This document shows positions 46,936-54,475 of a DNA stretch of 64,000 bases, piece after piece (the stretch's first letter is position 1; each line of letters begins with the position of its first letter). Both the position numbers and the translations under genes were made by a program. The DNA comes from Geobacillus stearothermophilus ATCC 12980. Its GTDB lineage: Bacteria > Bacillota > Bacilli > Bacillales > Anoxybacillaceae. The stretch covers positions 2,375,501-2,439,500 of the forward strand of contig NZ_CP128494.1 of NCBI RefSeq assembly GCF_030369615.1, written 5' to 3'. The notes below the pieces were generated by a model, which saw only the letters and a program-made list of their open reading frames with translations, did not search any database and was not told where the DNA came from.

Positions 46936-47853
46936 TCACTTACGGAACATGCCTTTGACGACGAACGCCACGTTGGCCGGGCGCTCGGCGAGCCGGCGCA
47001 TAAAATAGCCGTACCAATCGGTACCGTACGGCACGTACACGCGCATCGTATACCCTTCGCGCGCCAGCTCGACCTGGCGCTCCGGACGAATGCCGTACAA
47101 CATTTGAAATTCAAACTGACTGTTCGGGATATTGTATTCCTTGACGAGCTGCTTCGTATATTCAATGATGGCGTCGTCATGCGTCGCCACCGCCGTGTAG
47201 TTGCCGTTTAGCATATGCTGCTTGATGATCTTTTTAAAGTTTTCGTCCACATCTTTTTTGTCTGGAAACGCCACTTCCGGCGGCTCTTTGTACGCCCCTT
47301 TGACGAGCCGCAAGTTCGGGCGGTACGGCTTCAGATCTTCAATGTCTTGCTCCGTCCGGTACAAATACGCCTGCAGGACCGTTCCGACGTTATCGTACTC
47401 TTTTTTCAACGTTTTAAAAATGTCGAGCGTCTTTTGGCAGCGTGAATAGTCTTCCATGTCGATCGTCACGAACACGCCGCGCTCTTTCGCCGCATCCAAA
47501 ATGCGGCGCATGTTGCGCATGACAAGATCATCGGAAATGTCAAGCCCCATCGACGTCATTTTCAGCGACAGTTGCGAATTCAGCTTCTCGCGGCTGATCG
47601 CGTCGATCGCCTCTAGGCAATGGTTCGCCATCTCGTTCGCTTCTTGCTCGTTATCGACAAACTCTCCCAAGTAGTCGACCGTCACGGCCAGCCCTTTTTC
47701 GTTCAGCCGGCGGATGACATGCACCGCTTCCTCAATCGTTTCGCCGGCGACAAACCTTGACGCGCCGAAGCGGAGGCCGTATCGCTTCGCCAACCGGGTC
47801 AACGTCTTATTTTTGGACAAGAACAAAAAAAAGTCGCGCATCAGCTGTTCCAC
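46936..47853 (-). CDS. fadM: Proline dehydrogenase (FadM/PutB type)
   Basis: A 305-residue monofunctional proline dehydrogenase (FAD-dependent TIM barrel) that oxidises proline to pyrroline-5-carboxylate and passes electrons to the quinone pool. VTVDYLGEFVDNEQEA near 55, LRLVKGAYKEPPEVAFPDK near 185 and the C-terminal GYFMRRLAERPANVAF, with the substrate-binding R-R-L-x-E-R motif, are visible. Start is a GTG with AGGAGG 9 bases upstream. Despite the name, grouped with fad genes only by position and FadR control in B. subtilis. Confidence 0.9.
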   Translation of the reverse strand: MEQLMRDFFLFLSKNKTLTRLAKRYGLRFGASRFVAGETIEEAVHVIRRLNEKGLAVTVDYLGEFVDNEQEANEMANHCLEAIDAISREKLNSQLSLKMTSMGLDISDDLVMRNMRRILDAAKERGVFVTIDMEDYSRCQKTLDIFKTLKKEYDNVGTVLQAYLYRTEQDIEDLKPYRPNLRLVKGAYKEPPEVAFPDKKDVDENFKKIIKQHMLNGNYTAVATHDDAIIEYTKQLVKEYNIPNSQFEFQMLYGIRPERQVELAREGYTMRVYVPYGTDWYGYFMRRLAERPANVAFVVKGMFRK

Positions 47854-48017
47854 TGTTGCAAGCCTCCTTGTACGGAAACGCATTCATCATCCTTATTGTA
47901 CCATGTTTCCGCCCGATTGAATATGTTTTTTCCGCACGGTTTATCTTTTATATGTGAATAATTTTCCACTCACTGCACAATCTACAAGCGAACAAACCAT
48001 GAAAGGAGCGAAACGCG

Positions 48018-48275
48018 ATGCAGCAACAACCGCAAATGAACCCGCAGACCGCGATGCCCGAGCCGCCGCAAATGGTGTCATCAAAAGACGCCATGTATTT
48101 TTCCGATATGATGTCGTGGAACTTGCTCGCGGCGAAAAAGGCGCACTTTTTCGCCGCGCAATGCCGGGACCCCGAGGTGGTGCAGGCGATCGAGCGCGCC
48201 GGGCAAATGCATCAGCGCCATTACAACATGATTTTGCGTCATTTGCAAAACCCGCCGCAGCCGCCGGTGATGTGA
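48018..48275 (+). CDS. CotF-family spore coat protein, short
   Basis: An 85-residue protein with a Gln/Pro/Met-rich head (MQQQPQMNPQTAMPEPPQMV) and a helical body (SSKDAMYFSDMMSWNLLAAKKAHFFAAQ), ending HLQNPPQPPVM. It resembles small relatives of YusN/CotF coat proteins. AAAGGAG precedes the ATG. Followed 30 bases later by a second member. Confidence 0.75.
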   Translation: MQQQPQMNPQTAMPEPPQMVSSKDAMYFSDMMSWNLLAAKKAHFFAAQCRDPEVVQAIERAGQMHQRHYNMILRHLQNPPQPPVM

Positions 48276-48305
48276 AAGGAACATTTCTAGAGGGAGGGAC
48301 GCCCG

Positions 48306-48641
48306 ATGAACCAAAAACAAGTGCAAAATCCAGAGACGCAAGTGCCGAAAACGCCGCAAATGAACGAACGCGATTTTTTGAACGACATGTTGACAACAGA
48401 AAAATACATGACGTCGGCATACAGCGTGTACTTGCATGAGGCGAGCAACCAACCGTTATATCAAGAAATGATGAACATTTTCACAGAAACACAAAACTGC
48501 CAGCGCGAACTGTATAACTTGATGTTCAAAAAAGGCTGGTACAAACTTGAAGCCGCCGATCCGCAAAAGCTTCAGCAAATGTACCAGCAGTTCCAAGGGT
48601 ATACGAATCAGCTCCCTTATCAAGGGAATGTCATGCAATAA
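48306..48641 (+). CDS. yusN: CotF-family spore coat protein YusN
   Basis: A 111-residue CotF-like protein: NERDFLNDMLTTEKYMTSAYSVYLHEA near 20 and FTETQNCQRELYNLMFKKGWYKLEAAD, typical of the coat-protein CotF domain (a ferritin-like helical pair). GAGGGAGGG precedes the ATG. Forms a two-gene unit with the preceding short coat gene and ends in a strong terminator. Confidence 0.85.
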   Translation: MNQKQVQNPETQVPKTPQMNERDFLNDMLTTEKYMTSAYSVYLHEASNQPLYQEMMNIFTETQNCQRELYNLMFKKGWYKLEAADPQKLQQMYQQFQGYTNQLPYQGNVMQ

Positions 48642-48647
48642 CAAAGC

Positions 48648-48686
48648 AAGAGGATGTCCGAACAGCAAAAGGACATCCTCTTTCTC
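48648..48686 (+). terminator. Terminator of the coat gene pair
   Basis: AAGAGGATGTCC and GGACATCCTCTTT form a 12-base perfect stem, followed by CTC and a T-poor end; 7 bases past the yusN stop. Confidence 0.8.
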
Positions 48687-48726
48687 AATCCGTTAAGAAG
48701 ACCGGGTGCAGAAAGGGGAGAAAGGG

Positions 48727-48807
48727 ATGGCAGCGCCATCCGAATCCGTGTGGAACATGCTGCAAACAGCCGACGTCCGCATCCGCGACACCGAGATCAT
48801 TGAATAA
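48727..48807 (+). CDS. Possible 26-residue peptide
   Basis: An open frame MAAPSESVWNMLQTADVRIR-DTEIIE with GGGGAGAAAGGG directly before the ATG and a terminator-like hairpin beginning at its stop codon. I recognise no family. It could be a small peptide or the leftover 5' end of a longer gene. Confidence 0.35.
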   Translation: MAAPSESVWNMLQTADVRIRDTEIIE

Positions 48808-48844
48808 GCACCCCTTCTTGTTCCACAGGGATGCTTATTCTTTC
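48802..48844 (+). terminator. Terminator-like hairpin after the 26-codon frame
   Basis: GAATAAGCACCCC pairs with GGGATGCTTATTC (13 positions, one mismatch) across a 13-base loop, followed by TTTC. Confidence 0.6.
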
Positions 48845-48856
48845 ATGAATAGACGA

Positions 48857-49018
48857 TCAATCCCACCAGTCTGGATACGGCGGATACGGCGGATACAGCA
48901 GATACGGCGGATACGGCGGATACGGGTAAAACGGACGCGGAGCTAACGCGCCGCCGAGCAGTCCGCCCAAGAAGCCGCCGACAAATGGGGCGCCAAACAA
49001 CAATCCTGGAAATGGCAT
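48857..49018 (-). CDS. Small Gly-rich/Pro-Tyr repeat protein, probably coat-related
   Basis: A 53-residue protein: hydrophobic Gly-rich head PFPGLLFGAPFVGGFLGGLL then ALAPRPFYPYPPYPPYLLYP-PYPPYPDWWD. The tail is made of PYPPY repeats encoded by GGATACGGC tandem repeats (48873-48926). AAAGGAGAAGG precedes the chosen ATG. A neighbour 100 bases away on the same strand has the same head, so they are paralogues. The composition suggests an assembly or surface (spore coat) protein. Confidence 0.65.
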   Translation of the reverse strand: MPFPGLLFGAPFVGGFLGGLLGGALAPRPFYPYPPYPPYLLYPPYPPYPDWWD

Positions 49019-49076
49019 CGTTCCTTCTCCTTTCCCCAAAGCTAGAATGCTACACTGTATTCATATGCAACAAACA

Positions 49077-49106
49077 AGAAAAGAGGGTGGGTCGTCCGCC
49101 CAACCC
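49077..49106 (-). terminator. Terminator of the upstream Gly-rich gene
   Basis: GGGTTGGG pairs with CCCACCC (one bulge) across a 7-base loop; CTCTTTTCTTG follows on the minus strand, 12 bases past the stop codon. Confidence 0.65.
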
Positions 49107-49117
49107 TTGCCGGTTTC

Positions 49118-49273
49118 TCACCACCAAATGGGGACATACCACAACGGATAGAAAAACAGCGGAACTAATGCGCTCCCGAGCAAACCGCCTAAAAAGCCGC
49201 CAAAAAACGGAGCGCCGAAGAAAAACGGGTGCGGCCGCCAAATGCGTTCATCCGCTGCTTGGAGATGGCTCAT
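49118..49273 (-). CDS. Small Gly-rich hydrophobic protein, paralogue of its neighbour
   Basis: A 51-residue gene with GGAAGGAGG before the ATG: MSHLQAADERIWRPHPFFFG then APFFGGFLGGLLGSALVPLF-FYPLWYVPIWW. The block FGAPFxGGFLGGLLGxALxP is shared with the 53-residue protein downstream, but the Pro-Tyr repeats are replaced by FFYPLWYVPIWW. Too short for many gene finders. Function unknown; probably a spore-surface or membrane-associated peptide. Confidence 0.7.
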   Translation of the reverse strand: MSHLQAADERIWRPHPFFFGAPFFGGFLGGLLGSALVPLFFYPLWYVPIWW

Positions 49274-49758
49274 CTTGCTTCCCTCCTTCCACTTGCTTTA
49301 GTCCCACTGTATGCAGAAAAAACGCCCGTTGCTTAGGCCAGTACCTATATAAGTTGCAATAAAGATTTTCCGATTGTTCGATTCTGTTTTCCTTCATAAC
49401 AAGTCATTTTGATAGAATGCGGTGGACGCTCTACTGGATGTAAAACAAAATTTCAACTTATACAGAAGGCTGGTGAAAAAAGGCGATTTCTCCCAAATCA
49501 TCGATCCGTGAATGCAAGGGAAAGCTTCTTTCCAAAAGATATTCCCATTAAAGGAAATTATTTTCTTTTATTTCTAATATATCCCAAAAAGGTTCATCGC
49601 CAAATTTTGTGATTTAGTGACAAAAAAGAGAAAGTACTGACGAGATCCTGGCAATAATGTTAGCGGTGAAATAAACATTAAGGAGGATATTACACACATC
49701 ACGAAGTATATTTAAGTAAAATAATGGATATTAGCAGACGAGACAGGAGAGAAATTAG
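49274..49758. other. AT-rich gap without a clear gene
   Basis: About 485 bases. I see only short frames, an AAGGAGG at 49680 with no start codon in reach, and the promoter region of the EamA remnant near the right end. Base composition drops relative to the left half of the window, which marks the start of the accessory region. Confidence 0.6.
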
Positions 49759-50249
49759 ATGAAAAAGAAAATCTTTTTAGTGTTGGCCAACTTATTTTGG
49801 GCTGGCAATTACTTAATCGGAAATACGTCGTCGCAGAAATTGGTCCTTTATGGCTCACATTCATTCGTTGGAGTGTCGCGTTCTTATTCCTTCTTCCCAT
49901 CTCCTATTTTTTGGAACGGCCGCGCTACGGAGAAATCATGAAGCAATTTTGGCTGCCATTAAGCATTACCGGTATTCTTGGCATTATTGGCTATAACCTG
50001 CTTCTTTACGGAGCATTGGAATATACATCACCGATGAATGCGGCGATTGTGAACGCGTTGAATCCGGCCGTTATCGTGATCTTGTCGTATTTTCTGTTAA
50101 AAGAACGCATGACGTTTGTCAATGTGGTTGGCTTTATCCTTTCGCTCGTCAGCGTATTGTTTATTTTAACCAACGGACATCTGCAGTGGATTTTCCAAAC
50201 GAGCTATAACCGCGGCGATTTGATGATGTTAATCGCCGGTGTGGTGTGA
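49759..50249 (+). pseudogene. EamA/DMT-family transporter, frameshifted and truncated
   Basis: The start MKKKIFLVLANLFWAGNYLI is a good EamA first helix, with AGGAGAG upstream. At 49821-49823 (AAA) one A is missing; restoring it gives GKYVVAEIGPLWLTFIRWSV, and the other frame then continues through helices 2-5 (YTSPMNAAIVNALNPAVIVI near 95) to GDLMMLIAGVV, where a TGA stops it. EamA proteins have ten helices; the whole second half is missing and a terminator follows 4 bases later. So it is doubly broken. Confidence 0.8.
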
Positions 50250-50252
50250 AAT

Positions 50253-50285
50253 AAAAATCCCCTCAAGTTGCCTTGAGGGGATTTG
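50253..50285. terminator. Bidirectional terminator between the EamA remnant and the DJ-1 gene
   Basis: AAATCCCCTCAAG, loop TTGC, CTTGAGGGGATTT: perfect 13-base stem with A and T runs on both sides. Confidence 0.9.
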
Positions 50286-50289
50286 ATCA

Positions 50290-50844
50290 TTATTTTTGAA
50301 GCAAGCGAATGAATTCGCGCATGAAACCAGGCAAGTCCGGCCAAGCATGTGCAGAAACGAGGTTTTGGTCGACATGTACTGTGCTGTCAGACACATACGT
50401 TGCCCCTAGTGCTTCCACGCCTGGCTTGCAAGCGATGTAAGCAGTCAAGCTGCGGCCTTTCAACAAATCTGGCATTGTTTCGAAAATGAGGGACGCATGG
50501 CAAATCGCAGCGATCGGTTTATTCGCTTCAAAGAAATGTCTAACAATGCGTTGAAGGTCCGCATCAAGACGAATGTATTCTGGTGCGCGTCCTCCTGGAA
50601 TGACGATTGCGTCGTATTGCGTTGGATCGATATCGGCAAACGCCGCATGCGCCTCAATCAGGTATGCTTGTTTTTCCTCATATGTATCCCAGCCAGTAAA
50701 GTCATGCACAACCGTCTGTAATTTCTTTTTCTTCGGCGCCGCAATCGTTACATCATATCCTTCTTCTAATAAACGATAATATGGATAATACACTTCTAGC
50801 GCTTCTACCGCATCTCCCGTTACAATCAATACTTTTTTGCTCAT
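50290..50844 (-). CDS. DJ-1/PfpI family protein
   Basis: A 184-residue DJ-1/PfpI-type protein: KVLIVTGDAVEALEVYYPYY at the start (with the conserved acidic residue), DAIVIPGGRAPEYIRLDADL near 78 and the nucleophile elbow PIAAICHASLIFE near 112 with Cys 115 followed by His. Relatives are glyoxalase III-, deglycase- or amidase-like stress proteins; activity cannot be decided. GTAAGGAGGCAAG precedes the ATG. Its upstream region is interrupted by an IS remnant 80 bases away. Confidence 0.9.
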   Translation of the reverse strand: MSKKVLIVTGDAVEALEVYYPYYRLLEEGYDVTIAAPKKKKLQTVVHDFTGWDTYEEKQAYLIEAHAAFADIDPTQYDAIVIPGGRAPEYIRLDADLQRIVRHFFEANKPIAAICHASLIFETMPDLLKGRSLTAYIACKPGVEALGATYVSDSTVHVDQNLVSAHAWPDLPGFMREFIRLLQK

Positions 50845-50923
50845 GATCTTGCCTCCTTACCTACTTTTTACTTACATTTCTATCATACCGAAAGATGAAA
50901 AAAGCAAAAGAAAAATGCTTATC

Positions 50924-51346
50924 ACTCACATTTCGCACCCTCTCGACGAAAATCGGGAGGATTTTTTCGTTCCGATGTCGAATGAATCCTTGAGAGTGCG
51001 TCAGTTTATTACTCCAGAACACCCGTTGAAGGGTCCTGGAGGCCGCAAGCTGACCCGGCCGACGGGACAGGCGATTTTTCAGCTGTTTCAATATGTGAAC
51101 GTCGTCCTGTTCAAGCTGCCGGATGGGCGCATCCAACGCTCACTGGATCGCTCCCTTACCCCTGATCAGCGAAGGATTCTGCAGGGATTGGGCATGGATG
51201 AGAGCATCTACGTGTAACGTGATACGGAACGACCAGTGATGGTAAAAAAAGGATTGCCATCGCTCGTTGTGTTGATCAAAAAGTTATTCTGAAAAACTAA
51301 ATAAAAAATCCTTTGTTTTGACCTTGTTAGGGTGCGAAATGTGAGT
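50924..51346. mobile_element. Internally deleted insertion sequence with perfect 18-base terminal repeats
   Basis: ACTCACATTTCGCACCCT at the left end is repeated exactly in inverted form at the right end. Inside, on the plus strand, the last 70 or so codons of a DDE transposase remain (LTRPTGQAIFQLFQYVNVVL ... SLDRSLTPDQRRILQGLGMD ... stop at 51217), which I take as an IS1634/IS4-like family. The left end is fused to this by a deletion of over a kilobase. It sits inside a second IS element, whose left part is gone. Confidence 0.8.
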
Positions 51347-51902
51347 CACTTCACGTTCATGTTGTGTCACCTCGATCGTCACAGGAGGGACATCAAACAC
51401 TTGACGGATATCGACTTTGAACGGTTTGACTTCACGCAAAGAAGCCCCACATCCTTGACACGTATGCACATGGTGGACGATGCGATGATGTGGATGTTCC
51501 ACTTGACGGAGCGTCGTTCCTTGATGTCCTTCTTGTCCGCCTGGCTTGTTGCCAGATGGTTGACGAGAAGAACGTGTGTTGGCAAAACGGTCAGAAGATG
51601 GGGGCCAATGGCTATTGGAGCTGTTTTTTTTCGTGCGTGCTTCCAGCTCTTGAACACGGTACTTCAGTTGTTCATTTTCTTTGCGTAGTTGTTTGTTTTC
51701 GTGACGCAAATGTTCATTTTCTTGAACGAGTTGATGAATGAGCTGTTTTTGTTGTTGAACTTTGCCGATTAAGCTCTCAACTGTAAATACAGCTTGTTGT
51801 ACCGTCAACATGCGATTCACCTCCTTGTCTATCAATATCCACATCATAGACAGGAAATACAAAAAATATTCAGCTCACTTTATGATGTGGCTGAATAGTT
51901 AC
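51347..51902 (-). mobile_element. IS66-family element, 5' fragment (copy 1)
   Basis: Near-identical to the right 557 bases of the complete copy at 57174-58786. It encodes the first 155 residues of the transposase, with LHRHENKQL-type coiled coil and CQGCGASL zinc motif; two residue changes were noted (T14 for M, and T for A in DVPPV). It ends in TGAATAGTTAC at the right and is cut on the left by the other IS, so it cannot move by itself. Confidence 0.9.
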
Positions 51903-52312
51903 AATTAACCGTCAAGTAGCTGTATCGACGAACGAGCTATCGTCTGGTGCTCAAAATATTTCCGAAGAATTGCAACAAGCCGTACTATTAATAGAAAAAA
52001 TGGATGAAACGTTTGCGCAAACGGCAGACCGAACCGCGCAAACAGCCCAGTATAGCCATATGGCGGTAGAAGCGATTCGTCATGGGCAAAAGGCGATTGA
52101 ACAACAAGAAAAATTTATTCGTGATAACGCAGAGGCAACGGCATTAATTGAAAAAGAGACGAACGAGTTTACGGCGTATGCGTTAAATATCGAGCAAATG
52201 GCGAAAGCGGTATCGGACATTGCCGAACAGACGAATTTACTTGCGTTAAATGCGGCAATTGACCGATGAACTACAAGCGGTGATGGAGAAGTTTCAGACA
52301 AACCATCGCTAA
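51903..52312 (+). pseudogene. Methyl-accepting chemotaxis protein remnant
   Basis: The frame reads VAVSTNELSSGAQNISEELQ, then a coiled-coil signalling domain to SDIAEQTNLLALNAAI, the highly conserved hairpin tip of MCPs, then DR and stop; a few bases on, ELQAVMEKFQTNHR resembles an MCP C-terminus. So the sensor half was removed by the IS66 copy on the left, and the second half of the hairpin (AIEAARAGE...) by an internal deletion. Confidence 0.8.
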
Positions 52313-52314
52313 AA

Positions 52315-52350
52315 GAACCCCCTTTGTTACACATGCGTAACAAAGGGTGC
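52315..52350. terminator. Terminator of the nos-nir cassette
   Basis: CCCTTTGTTAC, 6-base loop, GTAACAAAGGG: 11-base perfect stem containing the nosF stop codon; GGTTCTTTT follows on the minus strand and GTTTTTT on the plus strand. Confidence 0.85.
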
Positions 52351-53052
52351 GTTTTTTGGGTTTACGTGAAGGGAGAGAAAGACGTCCTCGAGAGTGCGGC
52401 ATCGATACGTTCGGTAAATGTCGGGCAACGTGCCGAACGCTTTCACTTCTCCTTGGAACATAATTGCTATCCGGTCGGCGATTTCGACAACATCACGCAT
52501 AATATGACTGCTAAGAAGAATTGTTTTTCCGTTGTTTCGTAACTCACGAATAAGTTGCTTAAACTGAATCACCCAATACGGATCTAATCCGTTCGTTGGC
52601 TCATCGAAAATATAAAGATCAACGTCGGAAAGTAAACATTGTGCGAGATTTAAGCGTTGGCACATCCCTTTAGAGAAAGAGCCAACTTTTTGATGTCGTT
52701 CTTCCCATAACCCAACTTTTTTCAACGTTGCTTCAATCGTTACCATACTTGTATTTAAAAACTTTCCGTAATAGCTGATAATTTCAAGCGGGGTCAATTC
52801 CTTTGGAAAGTTCATATGATCAGGCATATAAGCAAATCGTTTTTTCTTTTCCGTTGCAAAAGTAATCGTTCCAGCAGTAGGTTGTTCAATCCCAGTAATT
52901 AATTTAATGAGTGTGCTTTTCCCTGCTCCGTTTGCTCCGCATAGCACCACGCATTCTCCGCGAGCGATATGAAGATAAACAGGATGCAGCACGCAGCGGT
53001 TTTTATATGACTTGGAAACACCATCGATCGTTAAAATAGTGGAGCCGCCCAT
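52327..53052 (-). CDS. nosF: ABC transporter ATPase NosF
   Basis: A 241-residue ATPase: Walker A GANGAGKSTLIKL near 39, the signature FSKGMCQRLNLAQC (the usual NosF/CcmA variant of LSGGQ) near 127, Walker B LYIFDEPTNGLDP near 148. It powers the NosDFY complex, which in denitrifiers matures the copper centre of N2O reductase. GGGAAGGATAAA precedes the ATG, one base after nosY. Last gene of the cassette. Confidence 0.87.
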   Translation of the reverse strand: MGGSTILTIDGVSKSYKNRCVLHPVYLHIARGECVVLCGANGAGKSTLIKLITGIEQPTAGTITFATEKKKRFAYMPDHMNFPKELTPLEIISYYGKFLNTSMVTIEATLKKVGLWEERHQKVGSFSKGMCQRLNLAQCLLSDVDLYIFDEPTNGLDPYWVIQFKQLIRELRNNGKTILLSSHIMRDVVEIADRIAIMFQGEVKAFGTLPDIYRTYRCRTLEDVFLSLHVNPKNAPFVTHV

Positions 53053-53053
53053 T

Positions 53054-54007
53054 TTATCCTTCCCTTCTTTTCAATAAATGCGTAGATAGCAAAATCGCGA
53101 CCACTGCCATTGCAAATAAGGCGGTCATTGCTGCAATGTTGAGCGTTCCTGTTTTGGTAAACGTTTTTAACACTAAATACTCCGGGCCGAAAATATAGTT
53201 GGCATTTAGCTGCTCGATTGCCCATACTCGTAACGTTTCGACAGGGTTCAGCAAGAGAAAAAATAACAAACTTTTTAGCTTCAGAGAATATGGAATAAAA
53301 TCGATGACCGAAAAAATGACGAATTCGTAAATAAAGACGAGAAAGCTCCATGTCAATAACGTCAGCGATAGTCCTTGCATTCTCGTTACACTCATCGCGC
53401 CGATGAGTAGCGAAAGAGCAGAAAAAACAACTATTAGCAATACATTAAGCAAAAGGAACGTTTGAAAAATCGACGTTCCGCGCCAATGACCACTTGCTGC
53501 TAAAACAAGCCCAAATACTCCATACGATAAGCCAAGAGCGATGGTGAGTGAACAAACAAGCGCGAGAAATTTGCTGAGCATATAGTAAACGTAAGGAGCG
53601 TCATATGTTTTGTATAAAGCAAACCGACCGCTTTCTTTATCCACAAGAATAGAATTTGTGCCAAGAATTAAACATATGGCCGGTAAAAGCCATAAAGACA
53701 AGTTCATTAACATCGCAATTGCTCGTGTATATGAAGAGGTTTCGATTTCAGCGGTCGATCTTGTATCGACTACGGTTTTTTTCAGCCCAAAATATTCTGG
53801 ATTGACGCCGGACGTATTCATATTTTGGTTCACAGAGTCCAGCCCATATTGAACATCCACAGGGTCGGACTGGACGGATTGAATGCCGTAAGCATAAAGA
53901 AGCCCAGAAAGAACGAGAAATAAAACAATCATATTGAACAGCCATTTGTTTCGCAATAACATACGTAACTCATAGCGAATCATTGAATAGATGAGCGGAA
54001 TGTTCAT
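53054..54007 (-). CDS. nosY: NosY-type ABC permease
   Basis: A 317-residue membrane protein of the ABC-2 type: a cytoplasmic start (MIRYELRMLLRNKWLFNMIV), a first helix, a periplasmic loop of about 70 residues, then five hydrophobic helices between 95 and 300. With NosF and NosD it forms the maturation complex for copper-sulfide centre assembly. GGGGGAAAAAGCG precedes the ATG. Confidence 0.85.
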   Translation of the reverse strand: MNIPLIYSMIRYELRMLLRNKWLFNMIVLFLVLSGLLYAYGIQSVQSDPVDVQYGLDSVNQNMNTSGVNPEYFGLKKTVVDTRSTAEIETSSYTRAIAMLMNLSLWLLPAICLILGTNSILVDKESGRFALYKTYDAPYVYYMLSKFLALVCSLTIALGLSYGVFGLVLAASGHWRGTSIFQTFLLLNVLLIVVFSALSLLIGAMSVTRMQGLSLTLLTWSFLVFIYEFVIFSVIDFIPYSLKLKSLLFFLLLNPVETLRVWAIEQLNANYIFGPEYLVLKTFTKTGTLNIAAMTALFAMAVVAILLSTHLLKRREG

Positions 54008-54022
54008 CGCTTTTTCCCCCGT

Positions 54023-54475
54023 TTAATGGCTATGCATCTTGAATTCCATCATGTTTTGCTTGAGAAGTTCGTCCGCGGAAAACACTTGCCCACCGTGTTC
54101 GTTCGCAAATTTTTCTGCTGCTTGTTTCGTTAAAAAGGCGGCGATGCCGTATCCCATTGGGCTTTCGATGGATGAGTCGTGAACAAAATAACTCTTTTGA
54201 AAATCAATCCATTCTTTCGAATCATGTGCATGGACGAAGGCAGCGTCGATGTTTTTATGTTGCTGTAGATAAGTTACCATACAGCCGATATCGTCAAACT
54301 TCATCGGTTTTCCATCAATTAATACTTCCGCTGCTAACGATGCGTCACGAATCCCCATATGGCATGTATCACAGCTATCGACATTTTCGTTAATTTCTAC
54401 AGTCTTAGCTGCTTGGGCAGAGCATCCTGCTGTCATCGAAAGGGCAAGCAAAAAAGTGAGTAGTTTACGTTTCAT
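54023..54475 (-). CDS. nosL: NosL copper chaperone lipoprotein
   Basis: A 150-residue lipoprotein: signal MKRKLLTFLLALSMTAGC (lipobox TAGC), then VDSCDTCHMGIRDAS near 33 with the NosL C-x2-C-x-M metal site, FDDIGCMVTYLQQH near 78 and a His/Met tail KMHSH. NosL carries Cu(I) to the NosDFY/NosZ machinery outside the membrane. Its ATG overlaps the 3' end of nosD by 11 bases; GAGGAGGAAG upstream. Confidence 0.88.
   Translation of the reverse strand: MKRKLLTFLLALSMTAGCSAQAAKTVEINENVDSCDTCHMGIRDASLAAEVLIDGKPMKFDDIGCMVTYLQQHKNIDAAFVHAHDSKEWIDFQKSYFVHDSSIESPMGYGIAAFLTKQAAEKFANEHGGQVFSADELLKQNMMEFKMHSH

Noticed and set aside
48873-48926. Tandem GGATACGGC units considered as a CRISPR-like or satellite array
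   Set aside because: There are no spacers, the unit is short, and it is in frame as the PYPPY tail of a protein.
49345-49365. CTATATAAGTTGCAATAAAG, similar to the end of the structured repeat
   Set aside because: Only a partial match (about 15 of 20) in AT-rich DNA, with none of the core hairpins nearby.
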